The notes below the pieces were generated by a model that saw only the letters and a program-made list of their open reading frames with translations, was not told the origin of the DNA and made no database searches. Made by a program: the position numbers and the translations under genes. Positions 25,063 to 33,654 of a stretch of 64,000 bases of DNA are shown here, piece after piece. Origin of the DNA: Steroidobacteraceae bacterium (lineage in GTDB: Bacteria > Pseudomonadota > Gammaproteobacteria > Steroidobacterales > Steroidobacteraceae); NCBI GenBank assembly GCA_041395505.1, contig JAWLAG010000001.1, forward strand, positions 2,418,001 to 2,482,000. The letters run 5' to 3'. Position 1 is the stretch's first letter. The number at the start of each line of letters is the position of its first letter.

Positions 25063-26086
25063 AGCGGGCCGAGCCCGCAACCACGGGTCGCCCGCCCGCA
25101 CGCCACCGGTCGATCAATTCGCGGTAATCAGCGAACAGCGGCGTCAACATGCCCGAGCCCGCAAGGGCGCAACGCAACCTGGACCCAAGTGGCGCACCTG
25201 CGCGAGCGAGAATTCGCTGCGATTTCTTCACCGGCAAAACCGGCTGGCGGGGATCCAGGACCTCCCGTGCCGCACCGACATCGTGCGCCAGAACCGGCGT
25301 GCCGACGGCATTGGCCTCTGCGAAAACCAGCCCGAAGGTCTCTGGCAAGACGAAGTTCGGACTGAAGACGGCCAGGGCGGAGCGCATTTCGGTTATTCCC
25401 CGGTCGCGCGGCAGCGCACCGAGCCATGTCACGCCGGGGAGCCTGGTCGGCAGGTTGCGTTTGTAGCCGGGATTCGTGACGTGAAGACGCAATTGAGGCC
25501 GGTGACGGCGCAGCGAGGCGAAAGCCGCGAGCGCATAGTCGAGGCCCTTGTTGGGCGAAGAAGCGAACAACAGCTTGTCCGGATCGACCGGAGTCGCGTC
25601 GGGCAGCAGATCGTCCGCGATAGCGTTGTATATGGTGGTGGTAGGTGGCGCGGGTTGTACCGACGCATTGCGAAGGGTTGCCTCGACCGCCTTGCGCTGG
25701 GACTCGGACACACAGACGATGCCGGCCAGCGCACTGCCGATGGCAGGCAACGCTTTCAGTAATTGCCGGGCGCGCGTCGAACCGGGTTCGATGCGATCAT
25801 GACACCACAGCAGGATACGCGCCGCTGGAAACAACCGCCGCGCCGTGGCAACTCCGTCCGGGTCGCGCAGCACGATGACATTGCCGACGCCCGCGCGCCC
25901 CGCCACGGGCAGGTAGCGACCGTCGGCCGCAGTGCGATTGTGCTGCATCACCTCGAGATCGAGCGATTCGGCGAGACCGATGACCATGGCCTCGGTCCCA
26001 CCGATGCCACCTTGCTGCAACGACACGCCTGAATAGGCGCGCGGGCAAACGCCATCGAATATGACCGTCGTAGATCGGCCGCTCAT
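25007..26086 (-). CDS. GT4-type glycosyltransferase
   Basis: A 359-residue protein with two Rossmann halves. GGIGGTEAMVIGLAESL near the N-terminus is a GT-B acceptor loop. KLLFASSPNKGLDYALAAFASL and PETFGLVFAEANAVGTPVLAHDVGAAREVL carry the E-x7-E nucleotide-sugar signature of GT4. It probably adds a sugar to a surface glycan; donor and acceptor are unknown. The start ATG overlaps the stop of the GT2 gene (ATGA), so the two are coupled. Its end overlaps the convergent marR by 56 bp. Confidence 0.87.
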   Translation of the reverse strand: MSGRSTTVIFDGVCPRAYSGVSLQQGGIGGTEAMVIGLAESLDLEVMQHNRTAADGRYLPVAGRAGVGNVIVLRDPDGVATARRLFPAARILLWCHDRIEPGSTRARQLLKALPAIGSALAGIVCVSESQRKAVEATLRNASVQPAPPTTTIYNAIADDLLPDATPVDPDKLLFASSPNKGLDYALAAFASLRRHRPQLRLHVTNPGYKRNLPTRLPGVTWLGALPRDRGITEMRSALAVFSPNFVLPETFGLVFAEANAVGTPVLAHDVGAAREVLDPRQPVLPVKKSQRILARAGAPLGSRLRCALAGSGMLTPLFADYRELIDRWRAGGRPVVAGSARFRRSAVDAAWRSLLAADD

Positions 26087-26886
26087 TGCCTGCGCTGCAT
26101 GGTCTCGCTTTTCACGCCGGGCCGCAGGAAGCTCCGGCCGGCCTCGCGCTGCGCCAACCAGACCCGCAGGTATTTCTCGCGCACGTAGCGAGCCTCGACG
26201 AGATGAAAGGCGAAACCGCGCCAGCCATCCAGCACTCCGGCCTTTATCAGCATGCCGCGCAGGAATCGCCACCACGGCCGCAGCCAGACACCGGGCGCGG
26301 TCACACTGCGCCCCGATTCGTGCAGGGACTCGGCCATGAGTGTCGCGTAGCGGCTCATGCGCGTGAGGTGATCGTCCAGGTCCCGATAGGAATAGTGCTC
26401 GAGTGGCGCGGCGATGCGCCCCACCGTCCCCTCCACGCGCACATGTTCATGGACTTCGCGTCCAGCGTACTGGCCACGACGACGATCGAACAGGCGCACG
26501 ATGCGATCCGGCCAGGCGTTGCCATGACGAAGGAAGCGGCCGGCGTATTCGGTCATGCGCGGGATCGACCATCCGGCATGTTGCTGGAAGCCCTCCGCAC
26601 GCAATGCCAGAATCTCCTCGCGCAATGGGTCAGTCACCACCTCATCGGCATCGACGCACAGGATCCACTCGTGCCTTGCCTGCTCGACTGCGAATTGCTT
26701 CTGGCTGCGATAGCCGGTGAAAGGCCGGCTCAGAACCCGCGCGCCGCGGGCCGTGGCGAGCGCCACGGTGGCGTCGGTCGACAGCGAATCGACCACGAGG
26801 ATCTCATCGCAAAACGTGAGTGCCGACAGACAGCGGTCGATCCGGTCTGCCTCATTGTAGGTGATCACGCAGGCGCTCAGCTTCAC
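26083..26886 (-). CDS. GT2 glycosyltransferase, WaaE/KdtX-like
   Basis: The 267 residues open with LSACVITYNEADRIDRCLSAL and contain EILVVDSLSTDAT and the DxD-type motif CVDADEVV near residue 78. RFLRHGNAWPDRIVRLFDRRRGQYAGREVHEHV and a C-terminal amphipathic region follow. This is the pattern of WaaE/KdtX lipopolysaccharide-core glucosyltransferases. The partner GT4 gene overlaps by four bases. It starts 15 bp after the GcvT-like gene, so both glycosyltransferases may be transcribed from the catabolic operon upstream. Confidence 0.87.
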   Translation of the reverse strand: MKLSACVITYNEADRIDRCLSALTFCDEILVVDSLSTDATVALATARGARVLSRPFTGYRSQKQFAVEQARHEWILCVDADEVVTDPLREEILALRAEGFQQHAGWSIPRMTEYAGRFLRHGNAWPDRIVRLFDRRRGQYAGREVHEHVRVEGTVGRIAAPLEHYSYRDLDDHLTRMSRYATLMAESLHESGRSVTAPGVWLRPWWRFLRGMLIKAGVLDGWRGFAFHLVEARYVREKYLRVWLAQREAGRSFLRPGVKSETMQRRQ

Positions 26887-26901
26887 GCGCCTAGAATAAC
26901 C

Positions 26902-28095
26902 TCAATAGTCGGGCGCCGGCGTCTGGCGGCGGCGTGCCGGCGCGAAAAACGGGCCATCGACCACGCGGCATCGAGCCATGGTGCGATGCCACTGCAATTC
27001 CTTGCGATAGTAGATATCGGCCCACAGCTCATCGCCGGCCGCACCCCAGGGCATCTCGAGCGAGGCCAGCGCAATACTCGCTTTTGCGGCTGGTGACCAC
27101 ATGGACGAAGTCACCGCGCCGACGACCTGCTGGCGGCGGTTGTAGATGTAGGCATCCTTCGCGGGTTTGTTGCCTTCGACGTCGAGTCTGACCAACCGAT
27201 AGCGCGAGCCGCGCTCGAGTTCGCGCGCGAGCGCGCGGCGGCCATTGAAATTCGCCTTGTTCATGTCGACGAGCCAGGCAAGGTCGAGCTCAAATGGCGA
27301 GCGCGTGCGCCCGGGCCGCACGGCACGGTCAGCCGGCAGGAAATCGACGCCCGCCTGGATGAACCCCGCCTCGATGCGACTCAGGTCGAGCGCCAACGTG
27401 CCCATCGGCGCGATGCCATGCTCGCGGCCTGCACCAAAAAGCTGATCCCAGAGTCTTTCCGCGTGGCTCGGTGCGATCCACAATTCGTAGCCGAGGTCGC
27501 CCGTGAAACCGGTGCGCGAGACCATCAGCGTCGCGCCGAGAAAATCGTATTCCGCCATGGCGAAGGGTTTCAGTTGTTCGATATTGGGCAGCCCGAGCGC
27601 TTTCAGCACCGCGCAACTCGTCGGTCCCTGCAGTGCGAGCGCCGCGACGTCGTGTGTATCCTCGCTGATGCGCACATCGAATCCCTGCGCCGCGGCACTC
27701 AGCCAATCCAGCTGTCGCTCCTGCGAACAGAGCCTGAATACATTGTCGGTCAAGTGGAAGATAGTGCCGTCGTCGATCACCTGCCCCGCATCGTCACACC
27801 ACACGGCATAGCCAACGCGGCCGGGCTTGAGCTTGGCGACATCGCGAGTCACGAGCCGGTTCATGTAGGCGAGCGCATCGGGTCCTCTGATCAAGTGCTT
27901 GGTCATCGGCGACAGGTCGAACACGGTGCAGCGCGCGCGCAGCGCCGTGTATTCGAGCGCCACATCGAAATAGGCGTCGGCGACGGTGCAATCGGACCAG
28001 CGATGCCACAGGTTGAGCACATTGGCTGCCTGCGTGCGGCTGTGAAACGGGCTCGGATAAACGGCCCGGCGATGATGCTCGCGGGTAATGTTCAT
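26902..28095 (-). CDS. GcvT-like aminomethyltransferase / folate-dependent demethylase
   Basis: GcvT-family proteins pass a methyl or methylene group to tetrahydrofolate. The 397 residues show YTALRARCTVFDLSPMTKHLIRGPDALAYMNRLVTRDVAKLKPGRVGYAVWCDDAGQVIDDGTIF-type N-terminal layout, then ALQGP, VSRTGFTGDLGYELWI and LALDLSRIEAGFI, including the Arg-Ile-Glu-Ala block seen in GcvT and DmdA. Stand-alone members can be demethylases. The start ATG overlaps the preceding FAD oxidoreductase stop (ATGA). With a Rieske oxygenase in the same operon, it may capture one-carbon units released by N-demethylation (inference). Confidence 0.87.
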   Translation of the reverse strand: MNITREHHRRAVYPSPFHSRTQAANVLNLWHRWSDCTVADAYFDVALEYTALRARCTVFDLSPMTKHLIRGPDALAYMNRLVTRDVAKLKPGRVGYAVWCDDAGQVIDDGTIFHLTDNVFRLCSQERQLDWLSAAAQGFDVRISEDTHDVAALALQGPTSCAVLKALGLPNIEQLKPFAMAEYDFLGATLMVSRTGFTGDLGYELWIAPSHAERLWDQLFGAGREHGIAPMGTLALDLSRIEAGFIQAGVDFLPADRAVRPGRTRSPFELDLAWLVDMNKANFNGRRALARELERGSRYRLVRLDVEGNKPAKDAYIYNRRQQVVGAVTSSMWSPAAKASIALASLEMPWGAAGDELWADIYYRKELQWHRTMARCRVVDGPFFAPARRRQTPAPDY

Positions 28096-29651
28096 GCCGC
28101 ATCCTCGATCAGCGCCCGTGCGGCATTGCGACCCGCGTGTCCCATCAGTCCGCCGCCGGGATGCGTTCCGGCGCCGCCAAGGTAAAGGCCGGCAACCGGC
28201 GTCGCATACTGCGCGGCACCGTATACCGGACGCAGCATCAGCCACTGATCGAGCGAGAGCTCCAGGTGATGCCAGTGGCCACCGCTATTGCGATGGCGTG
28301 TCGCGAGATCGGCGGCGCTCACCACTTCCGATGCGACAACGAGACCGCGCAACCCCGGCGCATAGCGCTCCAGAACGTCGATCAGCCGCTCGCGGAATGC
28401 ATCCCGCCGCTCGTTCCAGCCGCCAGCGAGGTCGTGGGGTGCGTACTGGACGATGGCGGACAATACATGACGCCCCTCCGGGGCGAGGGTGCGATCGTGC
28501 ACGGTCGGAATGTTGATCTCCATCACGGGCTCGGCGGAGAACTCGCCATACTTGGCCGGATTGAAGGCGCGCTCGATATAGTCCATGTCCGGCGCGATCA
28601 GCAAGCGCTCGCCCACCTCGGCCTCGGGCAGGCCAGTGAAGCGCGGCAGATCGGCCAGCGCGAGATGCAGCTTCGCGGCCATACCCTGGCCACGTGTGTG
28701 CTGTACCCGCCGCGTGAATTCGATTTCCAGGTGCCGCGGTCCGAGCAATTCGAGCAAGGTCGTGCGCGCATCGGCTGTCGAGAGCACGGCATCGGCGCGC
28801 ACCTCCTCGCCGCTCGCAAGCCGCACGCCCGCCGCTCGACCATCGTGCATCGTAATTTCGCTGACAACGGCATCGCACTGAATCCTGACACCGGCCGCAC
28901 TCGCTGCCGCCGCCAACGCGAGCGACAATGCACCGAGCCCGCCTTGCGGCAAGTCGTAGCTGACGGCGCCGCCGTCGCCCGTACCGAGGCGATGCAGCGC
29001 GTTGAACACGCTGTTGCCCGAACGCGGGCCCAACCGAGCGCCGATGACACCCTCGAAGGCGAGCATGCCTTTCAAGGCCTCGCTGCGGAATCGCTCATTC
29101 AGCAAGTCATGGATATTCATGGTGACGATGCGCAGGAATTCGCGCATCTCGCGCCGCCCCAGACGTCGCAGGTCAAGCCCAAGCTTCGCCGCCGGTGCGG
29201 CTTCGCCGAGCGATCCGAAGGCGAGCCGAGGCGGTGTGCGTCCATGCTGGCGGGCGAGCAGCGCCGCGAAGCGGCCCATGCGCGCGAGATATCCGCGCAA
29301 CTCGCGACGATCGTCGTCGTCAACCTCGCCACCCACGACCTGGTCACCCGCCAGCACGAGGGGTTCTTTGTCAACGCCAAGCCCGACCGAGCGCAGGTTC
29401 CGCCGCGCATATCGAAGGCCATGTCGCTCGAGGTCGAATTCGCGCGCAATCGTCGTGTCGAACAAGCTGATCAAATGCGCGCAGCAGGAAACATTGAAGC
29501 CGGGCGCGAATTCGCGCGTCGCGGCCATACCGCCCACCTGGGCGCCGGCTTCGAGGAGCTGTACGTCGCATCCTGCGCGCGCAAGATCCGTCGCGGCAAC
29601 CAGGCCGTTGTGGCCGCCTCCGATGACGATGATGCGGCGCCTGTCAGTCAT
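28092..29651 (-). CDS. PYROXD2/phytoene-desaturase-like FAD oxidoreductase 2
   Basis: A 519-residue flavoprotein of COG1233. The FAD-binding motif is IIVIGGGHNGLVAATDLARAGCDVQLLEAG, and FADs of this group also use the C-terminal VAGLYLGGAGTHPGGGLMGHAGRNAA block. It has FNVSCCAHLISLFD after the N-terminal domain. The reaction is probably dehydrogenation or oxidation of a hydrophobic or amine substrate; carotenoid synthesis is unlikely because no phytoene synthase is nearby. It overlaps its upstream paralogue by eight bases and the GcvT-like gene by four. Confidence 0.9.
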   Translation of the reverse strand: MTDRRRIIVIGGGHNGLVAATDLARAGCDVQLLEAGAQVGGMAATREFAPGFNVSCCAHLISLFDTTIAREFDLERHGLRYARRNLRSVGLGVDKEPLVLAGDQVVGGEVDDDDRRELRGYLARMGRFAALLARQHGRTPPRLAFGSLGEAAPAAKLGLDLRRLGRREMREFLRIVTMNIHDLLNERFRSEALKGMLAFEGVIGARLGPRSGNSVFNALHRLGTGDGGAVSYDLPQGGLGALSLALAAAASAAGVRIQCDAVVSEITMHDGRAAGVRLASGEEVRADAVLSTADARTTLLELLGPRHLEIEFTRRVQHTRGQGMAAKLHLALADLPRFTGLPEAEVGERLLIAPDMDYIERAFNPAKYGEFSAEPVMEINIPTVHDRTLAPEGRHVLSAIVQYAPHDLAGGWNERRDAFRERLIDVLERYAPGLRGLVVASEVVSAADLATRHRNSGGHWHHLELSLDQWLMLRPVYGAAQYATPVAGLYLGGAGTHPGGGLMGHAGRNAARALIEDAA

Positions 29652-31266
29652 CGCTCCACCCTTCCGGCACCAACCTCGGTCGGCGCAGATCGCGCAGGAT
29701 CTCGCGCGCCGCATTGGCACCGGGCGCCGCCATGACGCCGCCGCCCGGATGGGTGGCCGAACCGCACATGTACATGCCCTTCACCGGACCACGATATTGC
29801 GCATAGCCGGGGAAAGGCCGGTTGAACAGCAGTTGATCGAACGTCAACTCGCCCTGGAAAATATTGCCCTCGGTGAGTCCGACCTCGCTTTCCAGTTCGC
29901 GCGGCGTGCGCACTTCGGCATGCAGGACCAGCTGGCGGAAGTTGGGACTGTAGCGACCGATCTGCTCGAACACCGTATCGCGAAAAGCGTCGCGATCGGC
30001 ATCGGTCCAGTCGCGGCCATTGATGGTCGGCGGAACATATTGCACGAAGACAGACATGTAATGCTTGCCGGGCGGCGCCATGGTCGGGTCGGTCAGTGAC
30101 GGGATCAGCAGGTCGAGGTAGGGATCCTTCGACCAGGTGCCGGCTTTCCAGTCATCGTAAGCGCGTTCGTAGCGCTCCAGTGTGTCGAGGAAATGGAGGT
30201 CGCCCGCGTGCAGCGGGTTGTTCTCCCCCAGCGCCGGAAAATCGGGCAGCCCATCGAGTGCGATATTGAGCTTGCCCGAGGATCCGCGGATCTTGAAATT
30301 CTTCGCCAGGCGCAGCAGGTCCGCATCGAGATCACGTTCCTCGAGGAGCTTCAGGAAGGTGCGCCTCGCGTCGAGGTTCGACACCACGATGCGCGATCGA
30401 ATCTCCTCGCCGCTCTCGAGGGCGACACCGCGTGCGCGGCGACCGCGGGTGATGATCTGCGCGACAGGGGCCGAAGTGCGGATCTCGCCCCCGTGCGCCT
30501 TGAGCGCCCCGGCCAGTGCCTGTGATACCGCGCCCATGCCGCCACGCGCAAAACCCCAGGCCCCCATTTGCCCGTCGACGTCGCCCATGTAGTGGTGCAG
30601 CAGCACATAGGCCGTGCCGGGCGATTGCACGCCGAGCGCCGTGCCGATGATGCCGCTGCCGGCGAGATGCGCCTTGATGAGGTCCGACTCGAAGTACTCG
30701 TTGAGATAATCGGCGATCGACAAGGTATAGAAGCGCATCGTGTCATAGATGCCCTCCTCGCCCAGCCGCGCGAACTCGCGCCCCAGGTAGAGCATTTCGC
30801 GCAGATCGCGCCACCGCCAGGATGTGGGGTCGGGCGGCGTGCGCAACAGCAACGAGCGAATAAAGCGCGTCTGGCGCATGGTGTCGCGTGCATAGCGCAG
30901 GTAGGCGTCGGCGTCGCGCGCATTGTGGCGCGCGAATTCGCGGCGGCGCACATCCTTGTCGACGTAGCCACCGATCACATCGCCATCACGCGAGAATGTT
31001 GCGCCACCACCGTAGGGAGCGACCGTCAAGCCGTGCCGCGCCAGCTCGAGGTCACGGTAGATCTCCGGCCGCAACAGGCTGCACACATAGGAGCAGTTCG
31101 AATAGATCCAGTTCTCGTGCAGCTCGCGACTTACCGCGGCGCCGCCGATGTGCGGGTTCTTCTCGAGCACCAGAACTTTCAGTCCCGACTTCGCCAGATA
31201 GGCGGCGTTGGTCAGGCCATTGTGGCCCGCACCAATGACAATGGCGTCGTAATCGGCAGCACTCAT
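29644..31266 (-). CDS. PYROXD2/phytoene-desaturase-like FAD oxidoreductase 1
   Basis: A 540-residue flavoprotein, paralogous to the genes at 28092 and 35002. It has a Rossmann motif YDAIVIGAGHNGLTNAAYLAKSG, the Cys-Ser-Tyr-Val-Cys block after NWIYSN, a central substrate domain, and the C-terminal FAD block GMYMCGSATHPGGGVMAAPGANAAREIL. It closely resembles the PYROXD2 subgroup. It follows the Rieske gene by 10 bp and overlaps the next FAD gene by eight, so tight stoichiometric expression is likely. The substrate is unknown. Confidence 0.9.
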   Translation of the reverse strand: MSAADYDAIVIGAGHNGLTNAAYLAKSGLKVLVLEKNPHIGGAAVSRELHENWIYSNCSYVCSLLRPEIYRDLELARHGLTVAPYGGGATFSRDGDVIGGYVDKDVRRREFARHNARDADAYLRYARDTMRQTRFIRSLLLRTPPDPTSWRWRDLREMLYLGREFARLGEEGIYDTMRFYTLSIADYLNEYFESDLIKAHLAGSGIIGTALGVQSPGTAYVLLHHYMGDVDGQMGAWGFARGGMGAVSQALAGALKAHGGEIRTSAPVAQIITRGRRARGVALESGEEIRSRIVVSNLDARRTFLKLLEERDLDADLLRLAKNFKIRGSSGKLNIALDGLPDFPALGENNPLHAGDLHFLDTLERYERAYDDWKAGTWSKDPYLDLLIPSLTDPTMAPPGKHYMSVFVQYVPPTINGRDWTDADRDAFRDTVFEQIGRYSPNFRQLVLHAEVRTPRELESEVGLTEGNIFQGELTFDQLLFNRPFPGYAQYRGPVKGMYMCGSATHPGGGVMAAPGANAAREILRDLRRPRLVPEGWSDD

Positions 31267-31276
31267 GGTTCGTGCG

Positions 31277-32467
31277 CTAGATCAGCGCGTCCAGTTGATC
31301 GGCGTACCAGCGATCGAAGGTATGCACGCAGTCTTCCGAGGATTGATAGGGACCCTGACGGTAGCCGCGCGATGCAACGCCCGCCTGCGTGCGCTCACAG
31401 AGCTGCCAGTCCTGGCGATTGGTGATATCCCAGAAATCGACGATGTCCGACGGATCGAAATCGCTCGCGGCGGCCGCCTCGGCCGTGACAAGCCATTCGC
31501 AGACAATGCGCGTGCGATCGGCGGCAAGCGGCCAGACCGTGTGCACCAGCACGTAGTCGGGATGCGGACTCAACAGCATGTTCGGATAGACGACGTAGTA
31601 GTGCACATAGCGGCAATCGTCGTGCGACAACCCGGGGATTGTCGGCAGGCTGCGCCGGCCGCTGTTTGACATGGTCTCGACGCCCGCACGAAGACGCATC
31701 GGCCCGCCATTGAAGCAATTGCCGACTTCCATCTCGCGTTCATTTCGGCCGATGGATTCGGTCAGGCGATGCAGCTGCGGATGCGCACCGGCACAGTGAT
31801 AGCACTCGCTGTAGTTCTCCGTCAGCAATTTCCAGTTGGCCGCGACGTCGTACTCGATCCGCTTGCCGCACACGAGATCGGCCATGCGAAAGCGCGCAAG
31901 GTCGGGCATCTCGGCAAGTGCCTCAGCCAATGCCGGCGCCGATTCATCCAGATTGACGAACACGAATCCCTGCCACTCGGCACAACGAACCGGAACAAGA
32001 CCACTCGCTGCCCTGTCGAAGCCAGGCGGCATCTGCGGCGCGGAGTGCAGGGAGCCATCCAGGTTGTAGCTCCAGGCATGATAGGGACAGACCAACCTCC
32101 CCGATGCATGACCTTGGCAGGAATCGACCAGCCGCGAGCCGCGATGCCGGCAGACATTATAGAAGGCGCCAAGGCGGCCGCCGCCATCGCGCAGCAGCAG
32201 CAACGGATTGCCGGCGACCTCCACGGCGAGGAAATCGCCAGCCGTGGCGACATCGCGCGCCCGTCCTATGCACACCCATTGGCGCGCGAACAGACCGCGC
32301 CGTTCCAGCTCGAAAACCCCAGGCGAGGTATAGACCGCGCCTGGCAGTGTTTCGGCCGACGCGAAGGATTGGCGGGTCTTCGCGAGTTCGGCATGCGTGA
32401 CTGGCACGGCCGGTGACCCGAAGCCACCTCGATCCCTGGGTACGGCAGCGTGCAGCTGATGTTTCAT
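31277..32467 (-). CDS. Rieske non-haem iron oxygenase, quaternary-ammonium-oxygenase type
   Basis: A 396-residue ring-hydroxylase alpha-subunit-like protein. The Rieske cluster ligands are Cys106/His108 (CRHRG) and Cys127/His130 (CPYHAW). The mononuclear iron ligands are His224, His229 and probably Asp346 (DFWDITNRQDW). The bridging residue is Glu221 (ECYHC) instead of the Asp of aromatic dioxygenases, a feature of choline, glycine-betaine, stachydrine and carnitine oxygenases. So it probably hydroxylates or demethylates an amine (inference). No reductase gene is nearby. The start ATG overlaps the peptidase stop. Confidence 0.92.
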   Translation of the reverse strand: MKHQLHAAVPRDRGGFGSPAVPVTHAELAKTRQSFASAETLPGAVYTSPGVFELERRGLFARQWVCIGRARDVATAGDFLAVEVAGNPLLLLRDGGGRLGAFYNVCRHRGSRLVDSCQGHASGRLVCPYHAWSYNLDGSLHSAPQMPPGFDRAASGLVPVRCAEWQGFVFVNLDESAPALAEALAEMPDLARFRMADLVCGKRIEYDVAANWKLLTENYSECYHCAGAHPQLHRLTESIGRNEREMEVGNCFNGGPMRLRAGVETMSNSGRRSLPTIPGLSHDDCRYVHYYVVYPNMLLSPHPDYVLVHTVWPLAADRTRIVCEWLVTAEAAAASDFDPSDIVDFWDITNRQDWQLCERTQAGVASRGYRQGPYQSSEDCVHTFDRWYADQLDALI

Positions 32468-33654
32468 GGCGGCGCCCGATAGCGGTTGTATTTCTCAAGC
32501 AAGCCGATCAAGCGATCCTGCGGCAATGCAATCACGCGCCGGTTGTCGACGCCTGTCATGGTGCGTGCCGCCACCAGCGCATTGATGATGGCCTCCTCGG
32601 TCGCTTCCGCTGTTGCCTGGAACAACGGTGTGATGCGATCGTTCGGCAGCATTTTAATCGAAGCCAGGGATTCGGGCGAGCGCTCCCCGGCGGGCGCGGT
32701 CGAAAATGCTATGAATATGTCGCCTGAAGAATTGCTGGCGGTGCCACCGGTGCGGGCGATGCCCATGCTGGCGCGCTTGGCGATTCGTTTGAGCTGATGC
32801 GGCAGCAGCGGCGCATCAGTCGCGATGACGACGATGATCGAGCCCATGTCGCTCCCGCCCTGATGGCCGCGCAGGTTTGCGTAGGCAGGCTCCTCGGTGA
32901 TCTCCTCTCCAACCGGCACGCCGGCCACCACCAGTTGCCCCCGGCGGCCGAAGTTTGCCTGTACCAGCACGCCCAGTGTGTACTCTCCTGCCGCATCGGC
33001 AACGCGGCGCGACGCCGTACCGATGCCGCCTTTGAACTCATAACAGATCATGCCGGTGCCGCCACCGACATTGCCTTCGGCCACAGGACCGCTCGCCGCG
33101 CCGTCGAGTGCAGCGAAGGCGTGCGACTGCTTGACGTGAAAGCCGTTGAGGTCGTTGAGCCAGCCGTCCCAGGTCTCGCCCACAACCGGCAGCGCCCACC
33201 AGTCCTCCAGGTCGATCTGGTAACGCGCGAGCGACCAGGCGATGACGGCGTCGCGCACGACGCCCACACTATGCGTGTTGGTGATCATCACCGGGCCGTA
33301 CAATTCACCGGATTCCTCGACCCAGGTGGTGCCGGTCATCTCGCCATTGCCATTCTGCGTGAACCATGCAGCGAAGACGGGATCGGCCGGCGCATTCTTG
33401 CCGCGTGGCAACACGGCCGTGACACCAGTTCGCACCGGACCCTTGCCCGCCACCAGCGCGCCTTCACCCTCGATCAACGTCACATGCCCGACCTCGACGC
33501 CGGCAACATCCGTGATCGCATTCCATTTGCCGGGTGTTCCCGTGAACGGCACCCCGAGATCGCGGGCACGCGGCGCGCCGGCCGACGGCGCTGCCATTGA
33601 CGCCGCGGAGCAATATGCCAACGCGATCAAAATCGACAGCACTCGCCGGGTCAT
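32464..33654 (-). CDS. P1 family peptidase (DmpA/BapA-like)
   Basis: DmpA/BapA enzymes are self-processing N-terminal aminopeptidases that release D- or beta-amino acids from peptides and amides. The 396 residues have a signal peptide (MTRRVLSILIALAYCSAASMA), the family opening ARDLGVPFTGTPGKWNAITDVAGVEVGHVTL, NTHSVGVVRDAVIAW, EGNVGGGTGM and the processing region ASNSSGDIFIAFST. The likely nucleophile is the second Ser there, near residue 310; the residue before it is Ser, whereas I recall Gly in DmpA. It is overlapped by its neighbours on both sides, so it belongs to the operon. Probably periplasmic. Confidence 0.92.
   Translation of the reverse strand: MTRRVLSILIALAYCSAASMAAPSAGAPRARDLGVPFTGTPGKWNAITDVAGVEVGHVTLIEGEGALVAGKGPVRTGVTAVLPRGKNAPADPVFAAWFTQNGNGEMTGTTWVEESGELYGPVMITNTHSVGVVRDAVIAWSLARYQIDLEDWWALPVVGETWDGWLNDLNGFHVKQSHAFAALDGAASGPVAEGNVGGGTGMICYEFKGGIGTASRRVADAAGEYTLGVLVQANFGRRGQLVVAGVPVGEEITEEPAYANLRGHQGGSDMGSIIVVIATDAPLLPHQLKRIAKRASMGIARTGGTASNSSGDIFIAFSTAPAGERSPESLASIKMLPNDRITPLFQATAEATEEAIINALVAARTMTGVDNRRVIALPQDRLIGLLEKYNRYRAPP

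Noticed and set aside
28137..29735. Long plus-strand frame opposite the FAD oxidoreductase
   Set aside because: The minus strand encodes a clear FAD protein with N- and C-terminal motifs; the antisense product has none.
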